Source: an uncultured Alphaproteobacteria bacterium
Lineage (GTDB): Bacteria; Pseudomonadota; Alphaproteobacteria; Micavibrionales; Micavibrionaceae
Reading direction: 5' to 3'
Assembly: GCA_900696495.1 (NCBI GenBank)
Contig: CAADGI010000023.1
Location: forward strand, 124,001-188,000
Length of the DNA stretch: 64,000 bases
Position 1 is the first letter of the stretch. Every line of letters starts with the position of its first letter. Below the pieces are notes generated by a model that was given only the letters and a program-made list of their open reading frames with translations, was not told where the DNA came from and made no database searches. This document shows, one piece after another, positions 56,968 through 64,000 of this stretch. A program made the position numbers and the translations under genes.

Positions 56968-57255
56968 TTAGTAACGGTCTTCCGTCGTGGTGGTGGATGT
57001 TTTCGACGTCGACTTGTTGAACAGGCCTTTCGGGTCCGTGCTCTTCTCGGTCTCGGTCGTCGCTTTTTTGTTGCCGTATTTGTCGACCTCGACATTGGTC
57101 GTGGTCGTTTTCTCGTGAGCCGTGCCTTGCGAGTCCACCGATTTCGAGGTGCTCTCATATTTGCCCGGCGGCAGGTCGGTCGCACGCTGGGTGCAGGCCG
57201 GCAGGGCCATCACGGCAAACGCAGCGGTCAATAATGTTAAACTCTTGGCATTCAT
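56968..57255 (-). CDS. Small lipoprotein with Lys/Thr/Ser-rich body
   Basis: A 95-aa putative lipoprotein: signal MNAKSLTLLTAAFAVMALPAC with lipobox LPAC (Cys21). The body is polar and low-complexity, rich in Thr, Ser, Lys and Glu, and ends TSTTTTEDRY, so it is likely unstructured. No family was recognised. ATG at 57255 places the signal peptide; an upstream frame to 57336 is not needed. Confidence 0.75.
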   Translation of the reverse strand: MNAKSLTLLTAAFAVMALPACTQRATDLPPGKYESTSKSVDSQGTAHEKTTTTNVEVDKYGNKKATTETEKSTDPKGLFNKSTSKTSTTTTEDRY

Positions 57256-57390
57256 GGTTAATCTCCAATATTTTTTATCGTTCTGCCCCTTCAAACGCGT
57301 GAAAACAGGATGTTGTTCCCATCGGCCAAAAACCATTGTGGAAACAATTGATAATCCTGAATCTTTCTGTTATTTAATGCGTTCCAGATC

Positions 57391-57550
57391 CGGAGACGTG
57401 GCCGAGTGGCTGCCCGCGCGCGAAGGCGCGCAAAATAAAGGGTGGCCCGGGCTGATGATCCGGATTAGTGCGGAGACGTGGCCGAGTGGCTGCCCGCGCG
57501 CGAAGGCGCGCAAAATAAAGGGTGGCCCGGGCTGATGATCCGGATTAGTG
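57391..57550 (+). repeat. Two tandem 80-bp units with 5' tRNA-Ser fragments
   Basis: Two identical 80-bp units (57391-57470 and 57471-57550) each begin with C plus the first 21 bases of the tRNA-Ser gene at 57552. Both continue with a GC-rich palindrome (GCGCGC-gaag-GCGCGC), an AAATAAAGGG linker and GGCCCGGGC, and end GATCCGGATTAGTG. The real tRNA follows as a third start in the same spacing but then diverges from the repeat. Strictly identical units suggest a recent duplication. Confidence 0.9.
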
Positions 57551-57551
57551 C

Positions 57552-57643
57552 GGAGACGTGGCCGAGTGGCTGAAGGCGGCAGGTTGCTAACTTGTTGTAC
57601 GGATTAAACCGTACCGGAGGTTCGAATCCTCTCGTCTCCGCCA
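57552..57643 (+). tRNA. tRNA-Ser (anticodon GCT)
   Basis: A 92-base class II tRNA with a 7-bp acceptor stem GGAGACG/CGTCTCC, an anticodon loop TTGCTAA (anticodon GCT, for AGC/AGT codons), a long variable arm GTACGG-attaaa-CCGTAC, T arm GGAGG-TTCGAAT-CCTCT, discriminator G and an encoded CCA. All arms pair correctly. Confidence 0.96.
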
Positions 57644-57684
57644 TTTTATAAAACCGGGTTAAAGCCCGGTTTTATAAAATGGCG
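57639..57684. repeat. 20-bp perfect palindrome across the tRNA-Ser 3' end
   Basis: The sequence CGCCATTTTATAAAACCGGG and its perfect inverted complement enclose a 6-base loop TTAAAG. The left arm includes the last acceptor base, discriminator and CCA of tRNA-Ser, so the stem competes with the mature 3' end. It could serve as a terminator or processing signal. Confidence 0.85.
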
Positions 57685-57786
57685 CAGAGGAGGGAGCTGA
57701 AGACCCCTCCCGGTTCGACAATTTTCTTAACAAGCGCAGCGCAGGCGGGCGCACCAAAGTAATCCTCTTTTTTACATGGATGTTAG

Positions 57787-58383
57787 ATGCAACCAGATCA
57801 TGTTGGCTTTTTAGGGCTTGGCGCCGAAGATTGGATTGCTTTATTTACAGTAGTTCTTGCAATAGCGACTATTCTTTTAGCAGTGTTTACAGCTAAATTG
57901 TGGAGCTCTACTAAACAATTGGTAGAGGGAGCTGATAAAACTGCGCAACGGCAACTGCGTGCGTATGTTTGCGTGTCAGGTGCAAATATATTGCCCACGC
58001 AAACTCCCGATGTTTTTTATATAAGAATTCAAATAAAAAATGTTGGCATGACTCCGGCATATAAATTTGTGGGTCATCTAAACGCAGAAATTTGCAATTT
58101 TCCTGGAGTTCCTAATTTAAACTTGCCAATTCCGCCCTTGGAAAGTAAGTCAACTGTCGGAGCTGATCAAACAATGGACATAAATCTTTTTTATAGAATA
58201 TCCGCGGCTGATTGGCAGGCTATTCAAGCAAGAACAAAGGCGATCTACGCATATGGTCGTTTAGATTACGAAGACATTTTCGGTAACCAATGGTACACAA
58301 ATTACCGCGCTGCAAGGGGGCGCACGGACAATCTTCCTGAAGGCCTTCTGGCGGCTTGTGAAGAAGGGAATGAGGCAACTTAA
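57787..58383 (+). CDS. Low-GC orphan membrane protein downstream of tRNA-Ser
   Basis: A 198-aa protein with one membrane helix near the N-terminus (WIALFTVVLAIATILLAVF, about residues 16-35) and a cytosolic or periplasmic domain containing KNVGMTPAYKFVGHL. No family was recognised, though similar single-span proteins of this form are found in many Proteobacteria. It is clearly AT-richer than its neighbours with a different codon pattern, and lies between tRNA-Ser and the VOC gene. That suggests horizontal gain next to a tRNA, but no integrase is seen. Confidence 0.7.
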   Translation: MQPDHVGFLGLGAEDWIALFTVVLAIATILLAVFTAKLWSSTKQLVEGADKTAQRQLRAYVCVSGANILPTQTPDVFYIRIQIKNVGMTPAYKFVGHLNAEICNFPGVPNLNLPIPPLESKSTVGADQTMDINLFYRISAADWQAIQARTKAIYAYGRLDYEDIFGNQWYTNYRAARGRTDNLPEGLLAACEEGNEAT

Positions 58384-58390
58384 AAATTAA

Positions 58391-58864
58391 TTATCCCTCC
58401 CTATAAGCCTTCTCAAGCTCCGCGATATCCAGCTTCACCATCTTCATCACCGCCTGCATGACCCTGTTCGTGGTGTCCTGGTCTTTGTCATTCAGCCATT
58501 TCTCGATGATGCGCGGCACCACCTGCCATGAAAGCCCGAATTTATCCGTCAGCCAGCCGCATTGTTCCATCGAGCCGCCGGCCGAAAGCTTGTCCCAGTA
58601 ATAATCGATTTCCTCCTGCGTGTCGCACGGCACCATCAGGGAAATCGCATGATTGAATTTGAATTCCGGCCCGGCGTTGAGCGCCATGAATTCCTGTCCC
58701 ATCAATTCGATCGTAATCGTCAGGACTGTGCCTTCGGGCATGTGCATGCCGGGACCGTAATAGGCGGTGCTCAGGATTTTGCCGTCCTTGAACACGGACA
58801 TGTAAAATTCGACGGCCTCTTCGGCATTGCCGTCGAACCACAGGCAGGGGGTGATCGTTTTCAT
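58391..58864 (-). CDS. VOC/PhnB-like family protein
   Basis: A 157-aa protein of the PhnB-type vicinal oxygen chelate (glyoxalase-fold) family. It opens with ITPCLWFDGNAEEAVEFYMSVF and has the LMGQEFMALNAGPEFKFN and YWDKLSAGGSMEQCGWLTDKFG segments usual for these proteins. Often annotated as 3-demethylubiquinone methyltransferase-like, but the true function is unknown. It follows the terD-like gene on the same strand by 28 bases. Confidence 0.9.
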   Translation of the reverse strand: MKTITPCLWFDGNAEEAVEFYMSVFKDGKILSTAYYGPGMHMPEGTVLTITIELMGQEFMALNAGPEFKFNHAISLMVPCDTQEEIDYYWDKLSAGGSMEQCGWLTDKFGLSWQVVPRIIEKWLNDKDQDTTNRVMQAVMKMVKLDIAELEKAYREG

Positions 58865-58892
58865 CGCGTTTCTCCTTGTTCAGGAGAACAGC

Positions 58893-59504
58893 CTAGGCTT
58901 TCTCCAGCAAGGAAGATAGCGCGCCATTCGGCCTCTGCAAGGCGGAAATGTCGATATAGGTGCTGACATTATGAATGTTCCAGCCTTCATCCTTGCGGTA
59001 GATGCTGGCGAATGCGAAAGCCGATTTCGCCTTGCCCTCGAGATGGGTGAGCGGCGTGACGAGGAAATTGTGATTGCTGTAGCCGTCCGCGAGCCTGATC
59101 TCCGGCGAGTCGATCTCGCCGAACGTGTGGCCGCTTTTGATCGAGGCGACGAACATGATGTAATGAATGGACGGGTCGAGCTTCAGCAGTTCGACCGAAA
59201 CCTGTTCGTCGTCGCCGTCGCCTTCGCCGGCGATGTTGTCGCCGCTGTGATAGATGCGGCCCGATCCGTCCGCCGCGTAACCGGGCAGGGATGAAATCGT
59301 GCCGAGCAGGTTTTTATGCTCGTCGAATGTCAGGCAGGCGAGATCGAGATCGTGATTGAGCTTTTTGATACCCATGGCCGCGCCGAGCTTTTCTAGTATT
59401 CCGGCCTCTTCATGCGGCTCCCAGCCGAGGCCCGCAAGAACCCGGTGTTCGGCTTTCCTGGTTACGTTAAGGGGGCAGTGCTCGCCTTTTTCAAGTCTCG
59501 GCAT
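58893..59504 (-). CDS. TerD family protein
   Basis: A 203-aa TerD-domain protein. Typical segments: LDLACLTFDEHKNLLGTI, IYHSGDNIAGEGDGDDEQ (the calcium-binding acidic loop) and VASIKSGHTFGEIDSPEIRL. The N-terminus starts with a conserved KGEHCPLN region and LAGLGWEP. TerD proteins bind calcium and are linked to tellurite and stress responses. Here it stands without other ter genes. Confidence 0.88.
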   Translation of the reverse strand: MPRLEKGEHCPLNVTRKAEHRVLAGLGWEPHEEAGILEKLGAAMGIKKLNHDLDLACLTFDEHKNLLGTISSLPGYAADGSGRIYHSGDNIAGEGDGDDEQVSVELLKLDPSIHYIMFVASIKSGHTFGEIDSPEIRLADGYSNHNFLVTPLTHLEGKAKSAFAFASIYRKDEGWNIHNVSTYIDISALQRPNGALSSLLEKA

Positions 59505-59629
59505 GGCTGTAAAATCCTTTAAATTCAGCCCGATCCAAGGCCAAGCCGGGGCAAAGCCTTGTTTAAACTACTATTTTAGAAGATGATGGCTTAAGAATTG
59601 GTATTCATATTCTGGAAATTGGCATTGCA

Positions 59630-60880
59630 ATGCAAAAAATCAGGGATTTTCTCCAGCGCGAACAGGTGGATAAGGCCACGCTCCTGACCGTCATCGTCGC
59701 GGCGCTCGGCTATTTCGTCGATATTTTCGACCTGCTGATGTTCAGCATCGTCCGCGTCCAGAGCCTGAAAGGCATCGGCGTGCCGGAAGACCAGATTCTC
59801 GAAACCGGGATATTCCTCATCAACACGCAGATGGCGGGCCTGCTGGTCGGCGGCATCGTCTGGGGAATCTGGGGCGACAAATTGGGACGCATCTCGGTCC
59901 TGTTCGGTTCGATCCTTCTCTATTCCGTCGCCAATATCGCGAACGGTTTCGTGCATAGCGTCGACATGTACGCACTGTTCCGTTTCATCGCGGGCGTCGG
60001 CCTCGCGGGCGAACTGGGAGCAGGAGTGACGCTCGCCTCGGAATTATTCCCGCGCGCATGGCGCGGCCTCGGCACCACCTTCATCGCCTCCATCGGCGTG
60101 CTCGGCGCGGTGTTTGCGGCTTTTGTCGCGGAAATGACCGACTGGCGCACGGCCTATATCATCGGCGGCGTCATGGGCCTCGCGTTGCTGCTTCTCCGTA
60201 TCAACGTCCGTGAATCCGGCCTCTATGAAAAAATGGCCAAGGGCGCGCAAAATGTCTCGCGCGGCAATTTTCTGATGCTGCTCACGAACGGGAAACTGTT
60301 CGTGCGCTATCTCGCCGTCATCCTCGTCGGCGCGCCGCTCTGGGGTATCGTCGGGCTGTTCATCACCTTTACGCCGGAATTCGCCAGGGATTTCGGCATG
60401 AGTGAAATTCCCAAGGCTGGCACCGCCGTGCTGGCCTGCTACGCGGGCCTGTTCGTCGGCGACGCGCTCAGCGGCATTCTAAGCCAGTTACTCCGCAGCC
60501 GCCGCAAGGCCGTGGCTTTATGCCTCATCTTCATGAGCGCCTCCATCGCCGCCTATGTCCTCGCGCCGCATGAAACCTTGTTCGAATATTACAGCCTCTG
60601 CTTCCTGATGGGCGTCGGCGCGGGCTACTGGGCGATGTTCGTGCAGATGGGCGCCGAGCAGTTCGGCACCAACATCCGCGCCACCGCCGCCACCTCCATC
60701 CCCAACATGGTGCGCGGCTTCATCATCCCGATGAGCGGCGCGTTCCACTTTCTCATTCCGTATACAGGCGTGACGATGGCAGGGGTGACGGTTCTCGCGG
60801 TGATGATCTCGCTCGCCTTCGCCTCTCTGCTCGTCCTGCGCGAAACGTTCCACGAAGACCTGGATTACGTCGAGATTTAA
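59630..60880 (+). CDS. MFS transporter
   Basis: A 416-aa permease with about 12 hydrophobic segments. It has the MFS loop 2-3 signature (WGIWGDKLGRISVL) and a later loop repeat (SQLLRSRRKAVAL), suggesting a sugar/metabolite-type MFS protein. The substrate is unknown. A four-base overlap joins its 3' end to that of the convergent mraZ. Confidence 0.88.
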   Translation: MQKIRDFLQREQVDKATLLTVIVAALGYFVDIFDLLMFSIVRVQSLKGIGVPEDQILETGIFLINTQMAGLLVGGIVWGIWGDKLGRISVLFGSILLYSVANIANGFVHSVDMYALFRFIAGVGLAGELGAGVTLASELFPRAWRGLGTTFIASIGVLGAVFAAFVAEMTDWRTAYIIGGVMGLALLLLRINVRESGLYEKMAKGAQNVSRGNFLMLLTNGKLFVRYLAVILVGAPLWGIVGLFITFTPEFARDFGMSEIPKAGTAVLACYAGLFVGDALSGILSQLLRSRRKAVALCLIFMSASIAAYVLAPHETLFEYYSLCFLMGVGAGYWAMFVQMGAEQFGTNIRATAATSIPNMVRGFIIPMSGAFHFLIPYTGVTMAGVTVLAVMISLAFASLLVLRETFHEDLDYVEI

Positions 60881-61335
60881 GTATAGTCGTTCGTGAGGTC
60901 TGACATTGCGTTATTGAAGCGCTCTGTCTGCTGGGCTTGTTCGCCTCCCCATTCTTTTGCCGTCCAGACTTCAAAACGGTTGCCGCGCCCGACTATAACC
61001 AGATGAGGATCCGCCGCATCCCGTTCCGTCAGCGCTCTTCTCAAATCGACTGGAATGCAAATGCGGCCTGCATTGTCGATCTTTACGAAAGTCAGAAGAG
61101 GCATCAGGTCCGCTCTTTTTTCTTCCGGAACCTTGGCCAGTTCGCTTGGTGGAAAAAGAAAAATGCGTTTTTTATCCGGCGCCAGGTGGATCATGAAGCC
61201 ACGCGCTTCCGGATCGGCATGAGGCTGGCGATGGCCGGAGGGTACGAGAATACGCCCTTTATCATCCATGGTTACAGGCGATGTGCCATAGCAGCCAAAA
61301 ATTTTCGTCAGATCGCCGCGGTTTTCTTTTGTCAT
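60877..61335 (-). CDS. mraZ: Transcriptional regulator MraZ
   Basis: A 152-aa protein with two SpoVT/AbrB-like half domains: PVTMDDKGRILVPSGHR (about 15-50) and FVKIDNAGRICIPVDLRRAL (about 80-110). MraZ represses the division/cell wall cluster in many bacteria. It normally precedes rsmH and ftsL, but here it is followed by a convergent MFS gene. The ATG at 61335 is preferred; a longer frame passes through a repeat. Confidence 0.88.
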   Translation of the reverse strand: MTKENRGDLTKIFGCYGTSPVTMDDKGRILVPSGHRQPHADPEARGFMIHLAPDKKRIFLFPPSELAKVPEEKRADLMPLLTFVKIDNAGRICIPVDLRRALTERDAADPHLVIVGRGNRFEVWTAKEWGGEQAQQTERFNNAMSDLTNDYT

Positions 61336-61409
61336 AACGGAAACATTATAACATGCGGCCGGAATGGGCAACAAAATTACGGTTTTATGGGTATTGTATC
61401 GCAGAAAAT

Positions 61410-61523
61410 CGTCACCCCCGCGCAGGCAGGGGTCCGGCAATAACTAAAGCGCGCGGCAAGAACCGCGCACATTATGGATCCCCGCCGTTCAAGCGCGGCT
61501 GACGCCGCGCCGCGGGGATGACG
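61410..61523. repeat. Two-hairpin palindromic repeat, copy 6 (expanded)
   Basis: Hairpin 1 ACCCCCGC-gcag-GCAGGGGT (one mismatch) starts with CGTC. The second arm pair ATCCCCGC and GCGGGGAT encloses a nested GCGCGG-ctgac-GCCGCGC hairpin and is followed by GACGG. It lies between mraZ and gatB. Confidence 0.75.
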
Positions 61524-61572
61524 GAAAGAAGGGGATATTTCAAACTGATACAATATCATTTTATGAGTAAAA

Positions 61573-63027
61573 TTAGAGGCTTAATTTCTTTTTCAGCAGC
61601 TCGTTGATAATATTCGGATTGGCCTTGCCCTGCGATTTTTTCATCACCTGGCCGACGAAAAAGCCGAACAATTTGTCCTTGCCGGAACGGTAGGCCGCGA
61701 CATTGTCCGGGTTCTCGGCAATCACCTCGTCGACGATTTTTTCAATCGCGCCGGTGTCGGTGACCTGCTTCAGGCCTTTTTCCTCGACAATCTCGGCCGG
61801 GTCTTTCCCGCTCTTATACATCTCGGCGAAAACATCCTTGGCGATCTTGCCGGAAATCGTGTTGTCGGAAATCAGGTCGATCAGCGCGCCGAGCTGCCCC
61901 GCGGCGATCACGGAATCCGTAATCGATTTGCCGTCCTTGTTCAGCGCGCCCAGCAATTCATTCAGCACCCAGTTCGCCGCCATCTTGCCGTCGCGCCCCT
62001 TGGCGACGATCTCGAAATAATCCGCCCGCGCGCGCTCCGCGATCAAAACATTCGCGTCATAAGCCGACAGCCCGAAATCTTTCATGAAGCGGTGCTTCTT
62101 CTGGTCGGGCAGTTCCGGCAGCGTCTCGCGCACGCGCTCGATCCAGCTATCCGCCAAGTGAAGGGGCAGGAGGTCGGGATCGGGGAAATAACGGTAATCA
62201 TGCGCTTCTTCTTTTGAACGCATCGAGCGCGTCTCGCCCTTGGCCGGGTCCCATAAACGCGTTTCCTGATCGATCTTGCCGCCGCCCTCGATGATCTCCA
62301 CCTGGCGCTGCGCTTCATATTCGATGGCCTGCTGCACGGCCTTCAGCGAGTTGACGTTTTTCACCTCGCAGCGCGTGCCGTATCCGGCGCCGGGCTTGCG
62401 CACGGAAATATTCACGTCGGCCCGCATCGAACCTTCTTCCATGTTGCCGTCGCACGTATCGAGGTAACGCAAAATCATGCGCAGCTTCGAAAGATAGGCG
62501 GTGGCCTCGTCGGGGCTGCGGATGTCCGGCTCGGACACGATTTCCATCAGCGCGCAGCCCGAGCGGTTCAAATCGACATACGATTTCGTCGGGTGCTGGT
62601 CATGCACCGATTTTCCCGCATCCTGCTCAAGGTGCAGGCGGGTAATGCCGATTGTTTTTGTCGTGCCGTCGGGCAGATCGATTTCAATTTCTCCCTTGCC
62701 GACAATCGGGTGCAGGAACTGCGAAATCTGGTAGCCCTGCGGCAGGTCGGGGTAAAAATAATTCTTCCGCTCGAAAACGGATGTCTTGTTGATCTTCGCA
62801 TTCAGGCCGAGCCCCGTGCGGATGGCTTGCTCGACGCAATATTCGTTCAGGACCGGAAGCATGCCCGGCATCGCCGCGTCGACCAGCGACACCTGCGAAT
62901 TCGGCTCCGCGCCGAATGAAGCGGCCGCGCCGGAGAAAAGCTTGGATTCGGCGATCACCTGCGCATGGACCTCCATGCCGATCACCACTTCCCACGTGCC
63001 TTGTTCGCCTTGAATCTGGTATGTCAT
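61573..63027 (-). CDS. gatB: Aspartyl/glutamyl-tRNA amidotransferase subunit B
   Basis: GatB of the GatCAB complex transamidates Glu-tRNA-Gln and/or Asp-tRNA-Asn. The 484-aa protein begins [13 protein letters not shown] and has the [15 protein letters not shown] and NVSVRKPG-type (here NISVRKPG) segments and a C-terminal YqeY/GatB helical tail with [15 protein letters not shown]. gatC and gatA are not adjacent. ATG at 63027 is preferred; two in-frame TTG codons lie before it. Confidence 0.96.
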   Translation of the reverse strand: MTYQIQGEQGTWEVVIGMEVHAQVIAESKLFSGAAASFGAEPNSQVSLVDAAMPGMLPVLNEYCVEQAIRTGLGLNAKINKTSVFERKNYFYPDLPQGYQISQFLHPIVGKGEIEIDLPDGTTKTIGITRLHLEQDAGKSVHDQHPTKSYVDLNRSGCALMEIVSEPDIRSPDEATAYLSKLRMILRYLDTCDGNMEEGSMRADVNISVRKPGAGYGTRCEVKNVNSLKAVQQAIEYEAQRQVEIIEGGGKIDQETRLWDPAKGETRSMRSKEEAHDYRYFPDPDLLPLHLADSWIERVRETLPELPDQKKHRFMKDFGLSAYDANVLIAERARADYFEIVAKGRDGKMAANWVLNELLGALNKDGKSITDSVIAAGQLGALIDLISDNTISGKIAKDVFAEMYKSGKDPAEIVEEKGLKQVTDTGAIEKIVDEVIAENPDNVAAYRSGKDKLFGFFVGQVMKKSQGKANPNIINELLKKKLSL

Positions 63028-63040
63028 CAACAATCCTTTT

Positions 63041-63120
63041 CCCTCACCCGTCCTCGCTTATCGCTCGGACACCCTCTCCCTTAAGGAGAGGGAGGGCCCC
63101 GCGAAGCGGGAGGGTGAGAG
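63041..63120. repeat. CCCTCACCC palindromic repeat
   Basis: Outer arms CTCACCC and GGGTGAG enclose the hairpin CCCTCTCC-cttaa-GGAGAGGG (63072-63092) and CCCCGC-gaa-GCGGG. This is a different type from the GTCAT elements. It lies upstream of gatB. Confidence 0.75.
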
Positions 63121-63159
63121 ACACCATAATGACAGGAAATAATACTGTCCAGTCGGGGT

Positions 63160-63864
63160 TTACTGCTTGAAAGCCCCGTGCTGCTGGATGCAGCCCGTAA
63201 AGGTCGCATTGACCTGGGCCTGGTATTCCGGGCTGTTCAGGAACGCCCCCAGCGGGTCCATGTCCGACGGGTTGGCCGCGAGTTTCTGCGCCAGGATCGG
63301 CTGGGCGTTAACCGCCACATAGGCCGCCATGTTCTGCGCCAGGCACCCGCATATCGCCTCGCCATTGATCGCTTGCCCGCCTTGCGTCTGTTTAAGCTTG
63401 TCCTGATAGCTGTTGCACTGGTTCATCAGCAGCGCCCGCGAGGGATATTCCATGCAGGGGGCGTAAACGTCGGTCACCATGCGGTTTCTCTGGACCTGTC
63501 CCTCGGGCGTGTCGGTCGTCATGGTCTCGACTTCCTCGACCGTCATTTTTTCCTGAAGCTTTGACGCCGTGCACGCGCACAGCATCCGCAGATCGTCGCC
63601 CTTCAGAATTTCATTTTTCTTTTTCAGGCAGTTTTCGTTGTAACGCTTGGCAAAACTTTCGATAGATTCCTTCTCGGTCTGCGCAGCCTGCGGCGTTGGC
63701 ATCTGCTGCATCTGCGGGGCAGGTTGCGGCGCCACCGGCTGCTGGGCCGCCTGGGGCACATCGGGCAGGGCGTTATCCTTCACCGGCTTGTTGAAGATGT
63801 CGGTGGCCATGGCGGGAAAGGCCGCGAAGGCCACAACCATGGCAATGATCAAAAATGTTCTCAT
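63160..63864 (-). CDS. Secreted cysteine-rich protein of unknown function
   Basis: A 234-aa protein with a signal peptide (MRTFLIIAMVVAFAAFPAMA, cleavage after AMA). A Pro/Gln-rich linker follows (about 30-62), then a helical domain with eight cysteines, including CAC and CGC pairs (LCACTASKLQ, AICGCLAQNM), probably disulfide-bonded in the periplasm. No family was recognised. The C-terminal segment resembles the end of the partial gene at 63902, so they may be paralogs. Confidence 0.75.
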   Translation of the reverse strand: MRTFLIIAMVVAFAAFPAMATDIFNKPVKDNALPDVPQAAQQPVAPQPAPQMQQMPTPQAAQTEKESIESFAKRYNENCLKKKNEILKGDDLRMLCACTASKLQEKMTVEEVETMTTDTPEGQVQRNRMVTDVYAPCMEYPSRALLMNQCNSYQDKLKQTQGGQAINGEAICGCLAQNMAAYVAVNAQPILAQKLAANPSDMDPLGAFLNSPEYQAQVNATFTGCIQQHGAFKQ

Positions 63865-63901
63865 AGGTTGATTGTATCAAAAACCGGGGCGGGCACAAAC
63901 G

Positions 63902-64000
63902 TTACTTGAAGCCGTACGACTCGGTCATGACGCATTGCTCGAATTGCCAGCCGGACTGGCGCTCGAAATCCCTGCTGCCGATAATATGGGCCAATGGGTT
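63902..64000 (-). CDS. Partial gene at the window edge, possible paralog of the preceding secreted protein
   Basis: Only the last 32 codons and stop are present, ending QFEQCVMTESYGFK. The spacing F-x-x-C-(V/I) and terminal GFK/AFK resemble the end of the 234-aa protein (TFTGCIQQHGAFK). The gene is cut by the window boundary and runs upstream on the minus strand. A family cannot be named. Confidence 0.5.
   Translation of the reverse strand, partial: NPLAHIIGSRDFERQSGWQFEQCVMTESYGFK

Noticed and set aside
57122-57535. Open frame running through the tRNA-fragment repeats
   Set aside because: It translates the 80-bp tandem units twice and has no ribosome site or known domain.
57391-57550. CRISPR-like array
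   Set aside because: The units are exact 80-bp tandem copies without unique spacers and begin with tRNA sequence.

Overview
The window is a gene-dense chromosomal segment of a Gram-negative alphaproteobacterium. By eye the base composition is moderately GC-rich. The class is suggested by gene blocks typical of Alphaproteobacteria: dnaJ-like/cobS/cobT; accA, xerD, aroK-aroB-corC; the ftsE-ftsX-ydcF-plsC-tyrA neighbourhood; a TIGR02302 protein with lysA and an lptM-like lipoprotein; a HIG1 protein with etfB-etfA; ubiG beside lysC; and prfA-prmC-DUF4167-clpB. The genus cannot be fixed from the sequence. The abundance of short palindromic repeats and small orphan genes would fit a Micavibrio-like or Rhodospirillales-related lineage, but that is inference.

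Layout. 0-6 kb: clpX, sufE, a tautomerase-like gene, a secreted protein, hisS and an unusual RelA/SpoT-like protein with a glycine-rich membrane segment. 6-15 kb: cobT and cobS split by an orphan gene, a J-domain protein, a ribbon-helix-helix regulator, accA, xerD and a secreted helical protein. 15-25 kb: aroK-aroB-corC, a three-gene oxidoreductase/hydrolase run, an orphan, secA and a parvulin. 25-33 kb: mutT, a methyltransferase, chorismate mutase, tyrA, a plsC-DUF2125 fusion, ydcF, ftsX and ftsE. 33-44 kb: a zinc-ribbon protein, TIGR02302, lysA, lptM-like, a pentapeptide-repeat protein, three tandem paralogous unknown genes, etfAB, a HIG1 protein and ubiG. 44-54 kb: lysC, an orphan, a RodZ-like protein, prfA, prmC, DUF4167, clpB, a lipoprotein and a Mur ligase. 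54-64 kb: a frameshifted leucyl aminopeptidase, a DTW protein, a lipoprotein, tRNA-Ser(GCT) preceded by two partial copies of its own 5' end, a low-GC orphan, a VOC protein, TerD, an MFS transporter, a solitary mraZ, gatB and two cysteine-rich secreted proteins, the last cut by the window edge.

How it fits together. Most genes are housekeeping: protein quality control (clpX, clpB, parvulin, secA), translation (hisS, prfA, prmC, gatB, tRNA-Ser), aromatic and lysine biosynthesis (aroK, aroB, chorismate mutase, tyrA, lysC, lysA), envelope and division (ftsEX, plsC, Mur ligase, RodZ-like, MraZ) and respiration (etfAB, ubiG, HIG1). Between these blocks sit single orphan genes, often with their own near-consensus sigma-70-type promoters.

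The most unusual features are a two-hairpin palindromic repeat family, one copy of which lies in frame inside cobT; the tandem family of an unrecognised domain at 39.5-41.1 kb; the RelA/SpoT-like membrane protein; and the tRNA-Ser locus with its tandem 5' fragments and a 20-bp palindrome spanning the tRNA 3' end. No CRISPR array, prophage or insertion sequence with a transposase was seen.
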